A DNA stretch of 64,000 bases from Desulfobacca acetoxidans DSM 11109 (GTDB taxonomy: Bacteria > Desulfobacterota > Desulfobaccia > Desulfobaccales > Desulfobaccaceae), in assembly GCF_000195295.1 (NCBI RefSeq), contig NC_015388.1, positions 434,001-498,000 of the forward strand. The letters run 5' to 3'. A model generated the notes under the pieces. The model saw only the letters and a program-made list of their open reading frames with translations, was not told the origin of the DNA and did not search any database. How positions within the stretch are numbered: the first letter of the stretch is position 1; every line of letters begins with the position of its first letter. Position numbers and translations under genes: made by a program. This document shows positions 50,770 through 59,110 of the stretch, one piece after another.

Positions 50770-51741
50770 ATGGCTATTTTTATGGAAGAACAGACAGTCA
50801 TCGGCAAAATTCGGCTTGGCATCAGTGCCTGCCTGTTAGGTGAGAAGGTTCGTTATGATGGAGGCCATAAACTGGATCGTTTTATCACCGAGACCTTGGG
50901 CCGCTATGTGGAATTTAAGCCGGTCTGCCCCGAAGTGGAGTGCGGTCTGGGTATCCCGCGGGAGGCTATGCGGTTAGTAGGTGAGATTGATCATCCCCGC
51001 CTGCAGACTATCCGCAGCAAGATCGATTATACCCAACAGATGCTCACCTGGGCCATGAACCGGGTAAAGGAGTTGGAAGCTGATAATCTCCACGGCTTTA
51101 TCTTTAAGAGCAACTCGCCCAGCAGCGGCATGGAGCGGGTCAAGGTGTATGACGACAAAGGCATCCCGGTAAAAAAAGGCGTTGGCCTGTTCGCCCGAAC
51201 TTTTATGGAACACTTCCCCCTGTTGCCGGTGGAAGATGAGGGCCGTCTGCATGATCCCAAGTTGCGGGAGAATTTTATCGAGGCAATTTTCACGTTTAAA
51301 CGCTGGCGCGACACCCTGGCAGGGGGATATAACGTCAGAAAGCTGGTGGATTTCCACACCCGGCATAAGCTGCTCATCCTGTCCCACAGCCAGGCTCACT
51401 ACCGACAGATGGGGCGATTGGTCGCCCATGGCAGGGAACAGCCGGTCGAAGCATTATATTCCCGTTATCAGCAGTTGCTCTTGGAAAGCCTGCGGTTAAA
51501 AACCACTGTCAAGAAGCATCTTAATGTATTATATCACCTGTTGGGTTATTTCAAAAAGGAATTAAGCGGAGACGAGAAGCAGGAACTATTAGAAATAATC
51601 AATCATTATCAGCGGGGTGATGTGCCCCTCATCGTTCCCCTGACCCTGATCAATCACTACGTGCGGAAATATCAGCAGCCCTACCTGAAGGAGCAGTATT
51701 ATCTGCATCCCCATCCCGTGGAGCTGCACCTCAGGTTTTGA
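50770..51741 (+). CDS. DUF523 plus DUF1722 protein (YbgA-like)
   Basis: This 323-residue cytosolic protein begins with a DUF523 domain (residues about 12-150: RLGISACLLGEKVRYDGGHK, FKPVCPEVECGLGIPREAMRL, LHGFIFKSNSPSSGMERVKVY) followed by DUF1722 (about 195-310, HKLLILSHSQAHYRQMGRLVA). The Cys-rich pattern CLLG / CPE-EC-G of DUF523 may hold a metal or cluster; the family has been linked to cofactor or DNA repair roles but the reaction is not established. Two ATGs (50770, 50782) lie in the repeat-derived leader and neither has a clear ribosome site. The family function is unknown. Confidence 0.85.
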   Translation: MAIFMEEQTVIGKIRLGISACLLGEKVRYDGGHKLDRFITETLGRYVEFKPVCPEVECGLGIPREAMRLVGEIDHPRLQTIRSKIDYTQQMLTWAMNRVKELEADNLHGFIFKSNSPSSGMERVKVYDDKGIPVKKGVGLFARTFMEHFPLLPVEDEGRLHDPKLRENFIEAIFTFKRWRDTLAGGYNVRKLVDFHTRHKLLILSHSQAHYRQMGRLVAHGREQPVEALYSRYQQLLLESLRLKTTVKKHLNVLYHLLGYFKKELSGDEKQELLEIINHYQRGDVPLIVPLTLINHYVRKYQQPYLKEQYYLHPHPVELHLRF

Positions 51742-51794
51742 AGGCGGGATGCGCTGCGCTTTCCCTCCCTGCGGGTCTGTCGGGCTTGGAGTGT

Positions 51795-51823
51795 TTGACA
51801 TTAGCACCGGCTATGTTTATATT
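51795..51823 (+). promoter_or_regulatory. Strong promoter upstream of the FKBP gene
   Basis: TTGACA at 51795-51800, a 17-bp spacer, and TATATT at 51818-51823. It should start transcription near 51830, giving a leader of about 100 nt before the FKBP start at 51933. Confidence 0.7.
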
Positions 51824-51860
51824 GAGCAGCATAAAACCGTTGGCCCGTTAACTATTCCCT

Positions 51861-51894
51861 GGAGGAGCGTTCAAAAGGCGGTTCCTCTTTTTTT
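51861..51894 (+). terminator. Intrinsic terminator-like hairpin inside the FKBP leader
   Basis: GAGGAGC (51862-51868) pairs with GGTTCCTC (51880-51887) and is followed by seven Ts. It lies between the promoter and the coding region, so it could act as an attenuator. A readthrough terminator for the upstream gene is the other reading. Confidence 0.6.
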
Positions 51895-51932
51895 GTCCGG
51901 ATAAGGCGAGGCCGATATTTAAGGAGAGTGTA

Positions 51933-52427
51933 ATGGTGGAAGTAAAGGATGGCATGTATGTCCAGGTACATTACGTGGGCTCACTGGATGATGGCACCGT
52001 CTTTGACGACAGTCGGGAAGGACAGCCCCTGGAATTCCAGATAGGCCGCCAGGGGGTGATTCCGGGTTTTGAGCAGGCCGTACTGGAAATGGCCTTGAAT
52101 GAACAGAAGAAGATCACCTTATCGCCAATGGAGGCCTATGGCGAACGACAGGATAATCTTTTGCGAGAATTTCCGATAACCGCCCTTGGCAAGAATACGG
52201 TGGAACCGGGCCAGAATCTTTGGTTTAACAGTCCGCGCGGGCCGGTAACGGGCATGGTCGTTTCGCTGACGCCGGATAATTTCACGGTCGATTTTAACCA
52301 TCCGTTAGCCGGGAAAAATCTAACCTTTCAACTTACCTTAGTAGGCATCACAGATCGCCCCACCCAGGCAACATGCTGTTCCTGCGGGGCTGATCCCTCA
52401 AGCTGCGGCTCGGGTTGCAGCGGCTGA
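51933..52427 (+). CDS. FKBP-type peptidyl-prolyl isomerase (SlyD-like) with cysteine-rich tail
   Basis: This 164-residue SlyD-type prolyl isomerase and chaperone has the FKBP domain split by an insert-in-flap: DGMYVQVHYVGSLDDGTVFDDS, FQIGRQGVIPGFEQAVLEM, and the flap domain to about residue 130. The end (ATCCSCGADPSSCGSGCSG) carries five cysteines in 16 residues, replacing the His-rich tail of E. coli SlyD. The tail probably binds nickel, zinc or copper. AAGGAGAG precedes ATG 51933. The hairpin leader upstream hints at regulated expression. Confidence 0.92.
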   Translation: MVEVKDGMYVQVHYVGSLDDGTVFDDSREGQPLEFQIGRQGVIPGFEQAVLEMALNEQKKITLSPMEAYGERQDNLLREFPITALGKNTVEPGQNLWFNSPRGPVTGMVVSLTPDNFTVDFNHPLAGKNLTFQLTLVGITDRPTQATCCSCGADPSSCGSGCSG

Positions 52428-52518
52428 TCGGTCAGGCCGGGCTTAGGGTCCGGCCTAACCGAAAAATTCCTCAAATCCTCAGTTGCCTTGACTGGAATCT
52501 TTTTGTATCAAAGCAAAG

Positions 52519-54750
52519 ATGACGGGATCTAACAAGGAACTTCTGCTGGCTGAGTTAGCCTCCCTCTACGGCCTGGCACCTTCTTACACCGATAACGCCG
52601 GCCAGAACCATCCCACCACCTCCTCAACCCAGGCCGCCATTCTCAGGACCATGGGTCTTCAGTGCCAGAGTGAGGTTGCTCTGCGAGAGGAATTGAATCG
52701 CCGCCGTTGTCTGCCTTGGACCAGGCTGACACCGCCGGTGTTGGCCCTCTGCCAGTCGCAGTACCCGGCGGTTTGGGATTTTCACACCCTCTTGCAGAGA
52801 GGGCGGCTTCCCCACGACCTGAAAGGCTCCTGGGAAATTCTGGATGAATCCGGTCAGTGTATTCATTCCGCCGACTTCGGCCCGGAACTGCAGGTAATAG
52901 AGGTCAAAAATTTCGGAACCGATTGTTTTGGCCGGACTGCAATCCCGTTGCCCCAGACATTGGCGCTAGGCTATTATGATCTCAAAGTCCGGGTGGAGAC
53001 CTCCGGATTCGAGCGGGAGAGCCGGACGCTGCTCATCATCGCACCGGAGCGGGTTTATACCCCGATGGCCTTGCTCACCAGACGCTTGTGGGGTTTTAGC
53101 GTTCCGTTATATGCCCTCCGCAGCCAGACCGACTGGGGCATAGGTGATCTGGGCGATCTGCAGCGCCTGCTGGGGTGGGCGGCAGGGCTCCAAGCCAGCG
53201 TTATCGGTCTCAACCCGCTGCATCATCTAGGCCTGCACTTAGACCAGAACGTCAGTCCTTATTATCCCACCAGCCGCTGTTATTCCAATCCTCTCTATCT
53301 TGACCTCAGTCAGGTACCGGAACTGGCCACTTGTCGATCGGCTCAGGAATACCTGGCCCAACCCCAGGTGCAACGGCAATTGGATGAGCTGCGGCAGGGC
53401 CAGCGGATTAACTATCCTGCCGTTGCCACATTGAAATTCAAAGTGCTGGAGATGCTGTTAAATACCTTTTTGGAGCAGCACGGCCTTCCGGCTTTACCTC
53501 TGACCACACGCGGCAGGGATTTTGCCGCCTTCCTGGCGTGCGAAGGTGAACCCCTGCAGCGTTTTGCGACATTTCTGGCGCTCTCGGAATCCTGGCGAAC
53601 AGCAGGCTGTTCTTACGCGACCTGGCAAGAGTGGCCGTCGGTCTATCACAACCCTCAAGGTCCGGCTGTGGCTGAATTCGCCTATACCCACCAACGCCAG
53701 ATCCTGCTTTACGCCTATGCTCAATGGCTGCTGGCCGGACAACTGCAGGATACCTCGATGGCCGCGGCGGCTTGGAATCTGCCCCTCGGGTTATACTTCG
53801 ATCTGGCCGTGGGCGTCAATCCCGGAGGTTTTGACACCTGGGCCGAGCCGGGCCTCTTTGCCTTGGACGCCGATATTGGTGCTCCCCCGGATGAATTCAG
53901 TCCTTTGGGGCAAAACTGGGGTCTGGCGCCGCTGCTCCCCGAACACCTGCGGGAGAGCCGCTACCGGTATTTTATCCGTATGGTGCGCCACAACTGCCCC
54001 CCCGTGGGGGCCCTGCGGCTGGACCACGTTATGGGCCTCTTTCGCCTCTATTGGATTCCCAAAGGACTCAGTCCGGCGGAGGGGGTCTACGTGCAGTATC
54101 CTGCTGAAGAAATGCTCAAGATCCTTGCCCTGGAGAGCGTCCGGAGGCAGACGGCCATTATCGGGGAGGATTTGGGTACCGTGGCCCCTTATATCCGCGA
54201 TATTTTGGGCGGCTACCGGATTCTGTCCACCCGGTTGTTTTACTTCGAGCGTCGGGATGACGGTTCATTCACCCCGGCCGAAGATTATCCGGACTGGGTG
54301 GCGACCTCCATCACCACCCACGATCTTCCCACCCTGGCCGGTTTCTGGCAGGGGCAAGATATCCAGATGCGGCAACAGTTAAACCTTTTCCCCAACAACC
54401 AGGCGGCAACCCGAGCCTGGGAAGACCGTCGGAGAGCCAAACTGGCCATCTTGAGCCTGCTGCAGCACAAAGGCTGGCTACCCCCCGATACCGCGCAGAA
54501 TCTGGCGGAATCGCCGGAACTGCCAGAAGAGGTAAAATGGAGAGTAATCTCGCACCTGGCCCAAACGCCCTGCCGCCTGCTGCTTCTGAGCCTGGAGGAT
54601 ATTTTCGGCTGGCTGGACCAACAGAATCTGCCGGGCACTAAAGATGAGTACCCGAATTGGCGGGTGAAGTTACCTAAACTCCTTGAGGAAATCGAAAAGG
54701 CGAAGGAGCCGCAACAGGCAGCCGAGATTATCGGCTGCTTTCGGGATTAG
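52519..54750 (+). CDS. malQ: 4-alpha-glucanotransferase (amylomaltase, GH77)
   Basis: Transfers alpha-1,4-glucan segments in glycogen/maltodextrin metabolism. At 743 residues it is the long form with an N-terminal domain of about 190 residues ahead of the GH77 barrel (LWGFSVPLYALRSQTDWGIGDLGDL). The catalytic nucleophile is the Asp in ALRLDHVMGLFRLYW, the acid-base Glu is in IIGEDLGTVAPYI and the third carboxylate in TTHDLPTLAGFW. Length resembles the E. coli type rather than the short Thermus type. No convincing ribosome site is seen before ATG 52519. It is followed by two palindromic elements and then the GH13 gene. Confidence 0.95.
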   Translation: MTGSNKELLLAELASLYGLAPSYTDNAGQNHPTTSSTQAAILRTMGLQCQSEVALREELNRRRCLPWTRLTPPVLALCQSQYPAVWDFHTLLQRGRLPHDLKGSWEILDESGQCIHSADFGPELQVIEVKNFGTDCFGRTAIPLPQTLALGYYDLKVRVETSGFERESRTLLIIAPERVYTPMALLTRRLWGFSVPLYALRSQTDWGIGDLGDLQRLLGWAAGLQASVIGLNPLHHLGLHLDQNVSPYYPTSRCYSNPLYLDLSQVPELATCRSAQEYLAQPQVQRQLDELRQGQRINYPAVATLKFKVLEMLLNTFLEQHGLPALPLTTRGRDFAAFLACEGEPLQRFATFLALSESWRTAGCSYATWQEWPSVYHNPQGPAVAEFAYTHQRQILLYAYAQWLLAGQLQDTSMAAAAWNLPLGLYFDLAVGVNPGGFDTWAEPGLFALDADIGAPPDEFSPLGQNWGLAPLLPEHLRESRYRYFIRMVRHNCPPVGALRLDHVMGLFRLYWIPKGLSPAEGVYVQYPAEEMLKILALESVRRQTAIIGEDLGTVAPYIRDILGGYRILSTRLFYFERRDDGSFTPAEDYPDWVATSITTHDLPTLAGFWQGQDIQMRQQLNLFPNNQAATRAWEDRRRAKLAILSLLQHKGWLPPDTAQNLAESPELPEEVKWRVISHLAQTPCRLLLLSLEDIFGWLDQQNLPGTKDEYPNWRVKLPKLLEEIEKAKEPQQAAEIIGCFRD

Positions 54751-54775
54751 GATGCTGGGACTCTTGATAATTTTT

Positions 54776-54934
54776 TGTATGAAAACAGTGCTCTTAAAAA
54801 CGGCGGGCGCGGCCCGCCCTATGTGTAAATTGCAGATAAATGATCGATAATGGGATAGGGCGGTCCATGGCTGCCGCGTATGTTTAACTGCCATGGTTCT
54901 GTTTTCATATTTCGTTGTGATTACCAGAACATGC
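54776..54934 (+). repeat. Palindromic element, type A, copy A2
   Basis: The element begins TTGTATGAAAACAG and ends TTTCATATTTCGTTGTGATTACCAGAACATG, with a CGGCGGGCGCGG/CCCGCCC hairpin inside. TATGAAA and TTTCATA at the two ends form short terminal inverted repeats. A1 at 50552 shares the ends and core. Confidence 0.7.
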
Positions 54935-54937
54935 CAA

Positions 54938-55045
54938 TTTGTATGAAAGATAGTGGTGCAGGCTTTTCGGCCGGCACGCCCATGCACAGGCCAGGAGGCC
55001 TAAGCTACCAGTCATTCTTTCATATTTCGTTGCGTTCCTGAGAAG
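54938..55045 (+). repeat. Palindromic element, type B, copy B1
   Basis: TTTGTATGAAAGATAGTGGTGCAGG opens the element, with AGGCCAGGAGGCCTA in its centre, closing with CTACCAGTCATTCTTTCATATTTCGTTGC, which is nearly the reverse complement of the opening. It lies directly after A2, with only about three bases between them. The near-twin B2 is at 56428. Confidence 0.75.
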
Positions 55046-55111
55046 ATGAGGACTTTTGAGAAGCACCGGCTTTTGCCAGGATACCAAACAACCTAAGCAA
55101 TTCATTGTGAG

Positions 55112-56410
55112 ATGCAGATGACTCGCCAACCTCCTATAATCTATAATCTGTTTCCATTGTTAGCCGGTTCCATACCTCAATGGGAGAGGCACCTGGACCG
55201 GATCGCCGGGATGGGCTTTAACTGGATATACCTGAATCCGTTTCATTATCCCGGCTTTTCCGGCAGTCTATACGCCGTCAAGGACTATTACGCTTTTCAT
55301 CCCCGCTGTATTGCGGGAGTCACGGGCGACCCTTTTGACGCCTTGGGACATTTTGTCAGTGAGGCCAGGGACCGAGGGTTGTCAGTAATGCTAGACCTGG
55401 TCCTCAATCATACGGCCAGCGACGCCTTGCTGGTGACCGAACATCCCGAGTGGTATGCCAAAAACCCGGACGGCAGTATCAAGCACCCGTCCTGTATTGA
55501 TCCGGCGGATGCCACCAGAGTAACAGTGTGGGGTGACCTGGCCGAACTGGCCTACTGGCCGCTGCCCGACCCCGATGGATTATTGGATTATTTCTTAGGA
55601 GTCATAAGCCGCTATTTAGAGGTAGGTTTCCGAGGCTTCCGTTGCGATGCCGCCTACAAGGTACCGGGGGAATTCTGGGCCCGCCTGATTGGCCGCACCC
55701 GCCGGATAAATCCCGATGTCTGCTTGGTAGCCGAAACCCTCGGCTGCCGTCTACCGGAGATCAGGCAGTTAAAAAAGGCGGGATTTGACTTTCTTTACAA
55801 CAGCTCCAAGTGGTGGGATTATCAGGCATCCTGGTGCCTGGAACAGTATCGGGCCAATCGCAGAATTGCTCCCTCCATCAGTTTTCCCGAAACCCACGAC
55901 ACCCCCCGGCTGATCGCCGAGGTTGGTGGCAATCAGGCGGTGGTAAAGCAACGCTATCTTTTTGCCGCCTTCTTCTCCACAGGTCTGCTCATGCCCATGG
56001 GCTACGAGTTCGGCCTGCCCGCAAGATTGAACGTGGTCCACACCCGGCCGGACCAGTGGCAGGAAAAGCAGTATGATCTGACGGATTTTATCGCCCAGGT
56101 GAACCGGATGAAACTTGCCTGTCCGGTACTTTGGGGAGAAGGACCGATCAGAAGGCTGACCAGGTCGGGGCGGCCGGTGGTCTTGCTGCGGAAATCATCG
56201 GAAACCCACCCCGGTCAGGTTTTAGCCCTGATTAATGCCACGCTAAGCTCCCAAACCGGGGTTAAGTTGAATTGGCCCAAACTCCTCGGACAACCCGGGG
56301 GCACGATCCAAGAACTCACCCCGCAAGCGGCAACGATGTTGCCGGGGGATACCATCAAGATTGACCTGGAACCGGCGGAGATGCGGCTGTTTTATAGCGC
56401 CAAGGTTTAG
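55112..56410 (+). CDS. GH13 alpha-amylase-family glucan enzyme
   Basis: This 432-residue GH13 (alpha/beta)8 barrel, with no signal peptide, is probably an intracellular alpha-glucan hydrolase or transferase. Conserved regions are LDLVLNHTASD, the nucleophile in GFRGFRCDAAYKV, the acid Glu in CLVAETLGC, and the transition-state Asp in SFPETHDTPRLI. LLMPMGYEFG follows. The compact single chain and IIYNLFPLLAGSIPQWERHLDRIAG opening recall the maltosyltransferase-like/GlgE-neighbour branch but the assignment to a subfamily is uncertain. It is next to malQ, and both are bracketed by palindromic repeats. Confidence 0.9.
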   Translation: MQMTRQPPIIYNLFPLLAGSIPQWERHLDRIAGMGFNWIYLNPFHYPGFSGSLYAVKDYYAFHPRCIAGVTGDPFDALGHFVSEARDRGLSVMLDLVLNHTASDALLVTEHPEWYAKNPDGSIKHPSCIDPADATRVTVWGDLAELAYWPLPDPDGLLDYFLGVISRYLEVGFRGFRCDAAYKVPGEFWARLIGRTRRINPDVCLVAETLGCRLPEIRQLKKAGFDFLYNSSKWWDYQASWCLEQYRANRRIAPSISFPETHDTPRLIAEVGGNQAVVKQRYLFAAFFSTGLLMPMGYEFGLPARLNVVHTRPDQWQEKQYDLTDFIAQVNRMKLACPVLWGEGPIRRLTRSGRPVVLLRKSSETHPGQVLALINATLSSQTGVKLNWPKLLGQPGGTIQELTPQAATMLPGDTIKIDLEPAEMRLFYSAKV

Positions 56411-56427
56411 ACTGGGAAGATTTAACT

Positions 56428-56545
56428 TTTTGTATGAAAGAAGGTGGTACAGGCTTTCCAACCTGCATACCGATGCACAGGCCAGGAGGCCTATGCCACC
56501 AATCATTCCTTCATGCTTCGTTGCACTCTTTAGAACATGATGACC
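56428..56545 (+). repeat. Palindromic element, type B, copy B2
   Basis: It is similar to 54938-55045 along its whole length: TTTTGTATGAAAGAAGGTGGTACAGGC, central GATGCACAGGCCAGGAGGCCTA, closing GCCACCAATCATTCCTTCAT then CTTCGTTGC and AGAACATGATGACC. Confidence 0.75.
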
Positions 56546-56579
56546 TTTGAGGGGATATTGGCATCAGTCATTAAATTTA

Positions 56580-57152
56580 TCACCGGTCCCCGGCGTCAAT
56601 TTCCTGGTGCAGCCGCTGCATCCATTCCGGGATCAGTATCTCTTCTTCAGGGTAGAATCTCCTGACGTACGGCTTGATATCAACCACGGGGCTGCCATCT
56701 ATTGCATCCAGTCCGGTGACTTGCAGCACATTCTCCTGGCGTCCGCACAGCTTCACGACGCACATGAGCACAGGATTGGGCCGGGCCGGACTGCAGGTGC
56801 AAAAGATGCCTACCTGCGAGAATTCTTTTCTCCCCATAGGATGCACCTTAACCAGTGAACGGCCCTGTTCCGGAACCTTATGTGCCCAATATAACACTAT
56901 GAGGTGAGAATATTGCTCAATGCCGTCGAGGATGTCCAACAGATGTGGATTGATGATGATGTCTGAGATCTCCTCCTGCGCCTGCCGGATTTTTTTCCTG
57001 ACGGCGTCGATTTCTCCCTGCATTTTAATGCCGTCGTCTGTAGCGGACAGGAAAGGTTCTTTGATTTTACTTTTGATAACTCCTACAGGCTGCAGCATCA
57101 TGCTGCAAGAGGTTGCATTATTACCCTGAGGCAACTTTTCCGGCAGTTCCAT
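56580..57152 (-). CDS. TrmO/TsaA-like SAM-dependent methyltransferase domain protein
   Basis: The 190-residue protein looks like the VirR/TsaA (TrmO) family that methylates N6-threonylcarbamoyladenosine in tRNA. LQPVGVIKSKIKEP is the family N-terminus and CTCSPARPNPVLMCVVKL corresponds to the SAM-binding RSPxRPNPIG motif; the usual Phe-Ala-Thr-Arg before it reads Phe-Cys-Thr-Cys, a cysteine-rich variant. DIKPYVRRFYP (the D-x-KPY motif) is present. The ATG at 57152 has AAGGAGAAGAA before it. Cysteine-rich relatives may have other targets, so the TrmO function is likely but not certain. Confidence 0.8.
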   Translation of the reverse strand: MELPEKLPQGNNATSCSMMLQPVGVIKSKIKEPFLSATDDGIKMQGEIDAVRKKIRQAQEEISDIIINPHLLDILDGIEQYSHLIVLYWAHKVPEQGRSLVKVHPMGRKEFSQVGIFCTCSPARPNPVLMCVVKLCGRQENVLQVTGLDAIDGSPVVDIKPYVRRFYPEEEILIPEWMQRLHQEIDAGDR

Positions 57153-57273
57153 TTCTTCTCCTTGCCCAAGCCGTTTAAGGCTATCCCTGAGAATAGACTA
57201 CAAATCCCGGCAACAGACTCTCTCTTGCGAGTAACCTTTGGTTTGCTCTTAGGCGGAATACGAAAAAAATTAA

Positions 57274-58209
57274 TCAGTCAAACACCCGTCCATAGACCTC
57301 CGATAAGATCTGCGCCCCGCCCCGTTTCAGGAGCGTTTCTGCCAACTGCTGGCCCAGGTCAGCGGCGGCCGCGGGCGGGCGGCTGAGTTGCTCCCGGTAG
57401 ATACGGCTGCCTGCGAGATCGCCGATGAGGCCGTCCAGGAAGAGCTCGCCTTTTTTTAATGTACCCATGGCCGCAATGGGCACCTGGCAACCGCCTTCCA
57501 GTCTTGCCAAAAATGCCCGCTCGGCAGCCACCGCTACCCTGGTTTCGGGATCATCCAAGAACTCCAACAGTTCCATGGTAACAGCATCATCCTGTCGGTA
57601 TTCCAGCCCCAAGGCCCCCTGGCCGATGGCCGGCAGCATCTGGGTCTCCGGCAGGATGGCGGTGATCTCTGCCGCCCGTCCTAACCTGTGCAGACCGGCG
57701 GCGGCCAGGATGATGGCGTCCAGGTCTGCTTCGGTCAGCTTCCGCAAACGGGTGTCGACATTGCCCCGCAGCGGAACTATTTCCAGGTCCGGACGCAGGT
57801 GCAGGAGCTGGGCCCGGCGGCGCAGGCTGCCGGTGCCGATGCGGCCGCCTAAGGGGATTTCCGCCAATGATCGATATTTTCGGGAGATAAAGGCGTCCCG
57901 AGGATCTTCCCGGACCGTGGTGATGCCGATGACCAAACCGAGGGGAATCTCGGTAGGCACGTCCTTCATACTGTGGACGCCCAGGTCCACCTCTCCGGAC
58001 AGGATGGCCATCTCAATCTCTTTGGTAAACAAGCCCTTGCCGCCGATCTTGGCCAGCGCCACGTCCTGAATCTTATCCCCGGTAGTTTTGATGATCTCTA
58101 AATCCACGGTTATCTGGGGATAGCGTCCTTGAATCTGTTGCTGCACCCAGGCAGCCTGGGCCAGAGCCAGGGCGCTGCCCCGAGTGCCGATGCGGAGGTG
58201 GTTTTTCAC
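57274..58209 (-). CDS. hemC: Porphobilinogen deaminase (hydroxymethylbilane synthase)
   Basis: Polymerises four porphobilinogens to hydroxymethylbilane. The 311-residue protein has IGTRGSALALAQAAWVQQQI at the N-terminus, VDLGVHSMKDVPTEIPLGL, RRRAQLLHLRPDLEIVPLRGN, and the dipyrromethane-cofactor cysteine in LEGGCQVPIAAMG. Active-site arginines and the Asp of the KDVPTE region are intact. The start ATG is at 58209. It belongs to the tetrapyrrole pathway with hemB at 48.2 kb and the Ahb genes, but is separated from them by about 9 kb of carbohydrate genes. Confidence 0.96.
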   Translation of the reverse strand: MKNHLRIGTRGSALALAQAAWVQQQIQGRYPQITVDLEIIKTTGDKIQDVALAKIGGKGLFTKEIEMAILSGEVDLGVHSMKDVPTEIPLGLVIGITTVREDPRDAFISRKYRSLAEIPLGGRIGTGSLRRRAQLLHLRPDLEIVPLRGNVDTRLRKLTEADLDAIILAAAGLHRLGRAAEITAILPETQMLPAIGQGALGLEYRQDDAVTMELLEFLDDPETRVAVAAERAFLARLEGGCQVPIAAMGTLKKGELFLDGLIGDLAGSRIYREQLSRPPAAAADLGQQLAETLLKRGGAQILSEVYGRVFD

Positions 58210-58332
58210 GAGTTACCTGTTCTTTTTCGCTTATTAATGAAAAGACCTAACGGCTCCTTTTAGACCGGTTGACGGCGTAACCCAAAGGCATCGAGGATGT
58301 TCTCATACAGTATCTCCGGAGCGATATCCGCT

Positions 58333-58740
58333 CTATTCCTGCAATCGCTGCCAGGCTACCTTTATATGATTAGGCTTAAACATCTTGCGTTTTCGAGTAC
58401 TCCAGCTCATCATCTGCTCAATAGCTGTGTCCATATCAGTGGCAGGCGGCTTGCTGTGAACTGCCAGCCAATGCACACTGGACAGGAGCTCCATGCCGTA
58501 AGGCGTCTCAAACCCTTCGATCAGTCTTCCGACTTTTTCCAGGCGATCTTTAGAGCCTTCTTTGTCCGACAGGAAACGATCCGCCTCAGCCGTTGCTCCA
58601 GGTTGCAGTTCGATCTCCACGTCCGGTTTCTGGCTGTCGCCATAACCCCGAATATAATGGCCTTCCATAATCTCCAAGACCTTGTTCAAATTATCGGCAT
58701 AAGGTCCATAATGCCCCGCTTCATAATTTAATCTCAGAGG
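58333..58740 (-). pseudogene. darG: C-terminal fragment of a DarG-type macrodomain antitoxin
   Basis: Reading from 58740 on the minus strand gives PLRLNYEAGHYGPYADNL, then NKVLEIMEGHYIRGYGD, VEIELQPGATAEADRF, IEGFETPYGMELLSSVHW and WSTRKRKMFKPNHIKVAW. This matches the C-terminal domain of DarG, which neutralises the DarT DNA ADP-ribosyltransferase. The macrodomain that should precede it is absent, and the frame opens directly after a DarT-like tail. An ATG at 58689 gives 118 residues, but no independent start signal was judged convincing. I read this as a decayed antitoxin. A surviving truncated antitoxin is also possible. Confidence 0.7.
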
Positions 58741-58910
58741 CTCGCCAGCCTCCTGGAGGAAGTAGGCAGGATATCCCTAACCCGGTCCCGCAGGCCCACA
58801 TTGACAACCGCAATCTCCTGAATTAGGTCCCACGGGCAAAAGCGATAAATCAAAAATTCCGCCTGCTTTCGGCGCTGACGGTCCATATCCTCAGGCGTAC
58901 TTGCCCAGAA
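58734..58910 (-). pseudogene. darT: C-terminal fragment of a DarT-type toxin
   Basis: The frame reading from 58910 on the minus strand encodes DRQRRKQAEFLIYRFCPWDLIQEIAV then VNVGLRDRVRDILPTSS, ending at TGA 58734. This resembles the C-terminal end of DarT. No start and no N-terminal NAD-binding/catalytic region precedes it; upstream the frame is closed. A deletion running from the end of darT through the darG macrodomain would explain the two fused tails. It is therefore inactive. Confidence 0.6.
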
Positions 58911-58971
58911 CCGAGCCTAGACCGTCAAAAACACTAGTAAACCATGCTTATTTTAGCCACTGTCTTATCTT

Positions 58972-59094
58972 CTAAGAGCGATCTCTGCAAATCGTATAAT
59001 CAAACGGCTCGCGCAAGATAAAGGAAATAAATCTTTCTGCTTCCGCCTCACCGAGAGAATCGAAGAAATTGAGGCGTCCAATCTTCTTTCCGAG
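58972..59094 (-). pseudogene. Unidentified protein-tail remnant
   Basis: A 40-codon frame bounded by stops reads GKKIGRLNFFDSLGEAEAER, then ISFILREPFDYTICRDRS. It looks like a real protein tail rather than chance, but I do not recognise the family. It lies between the DarT fragment and the RACo-like gene in the 58741-59110 gap and has no start codon. Confidence 0.3.
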
Positions 59095-59110
59095 CTACTC
59101 CGGCAAGAGC

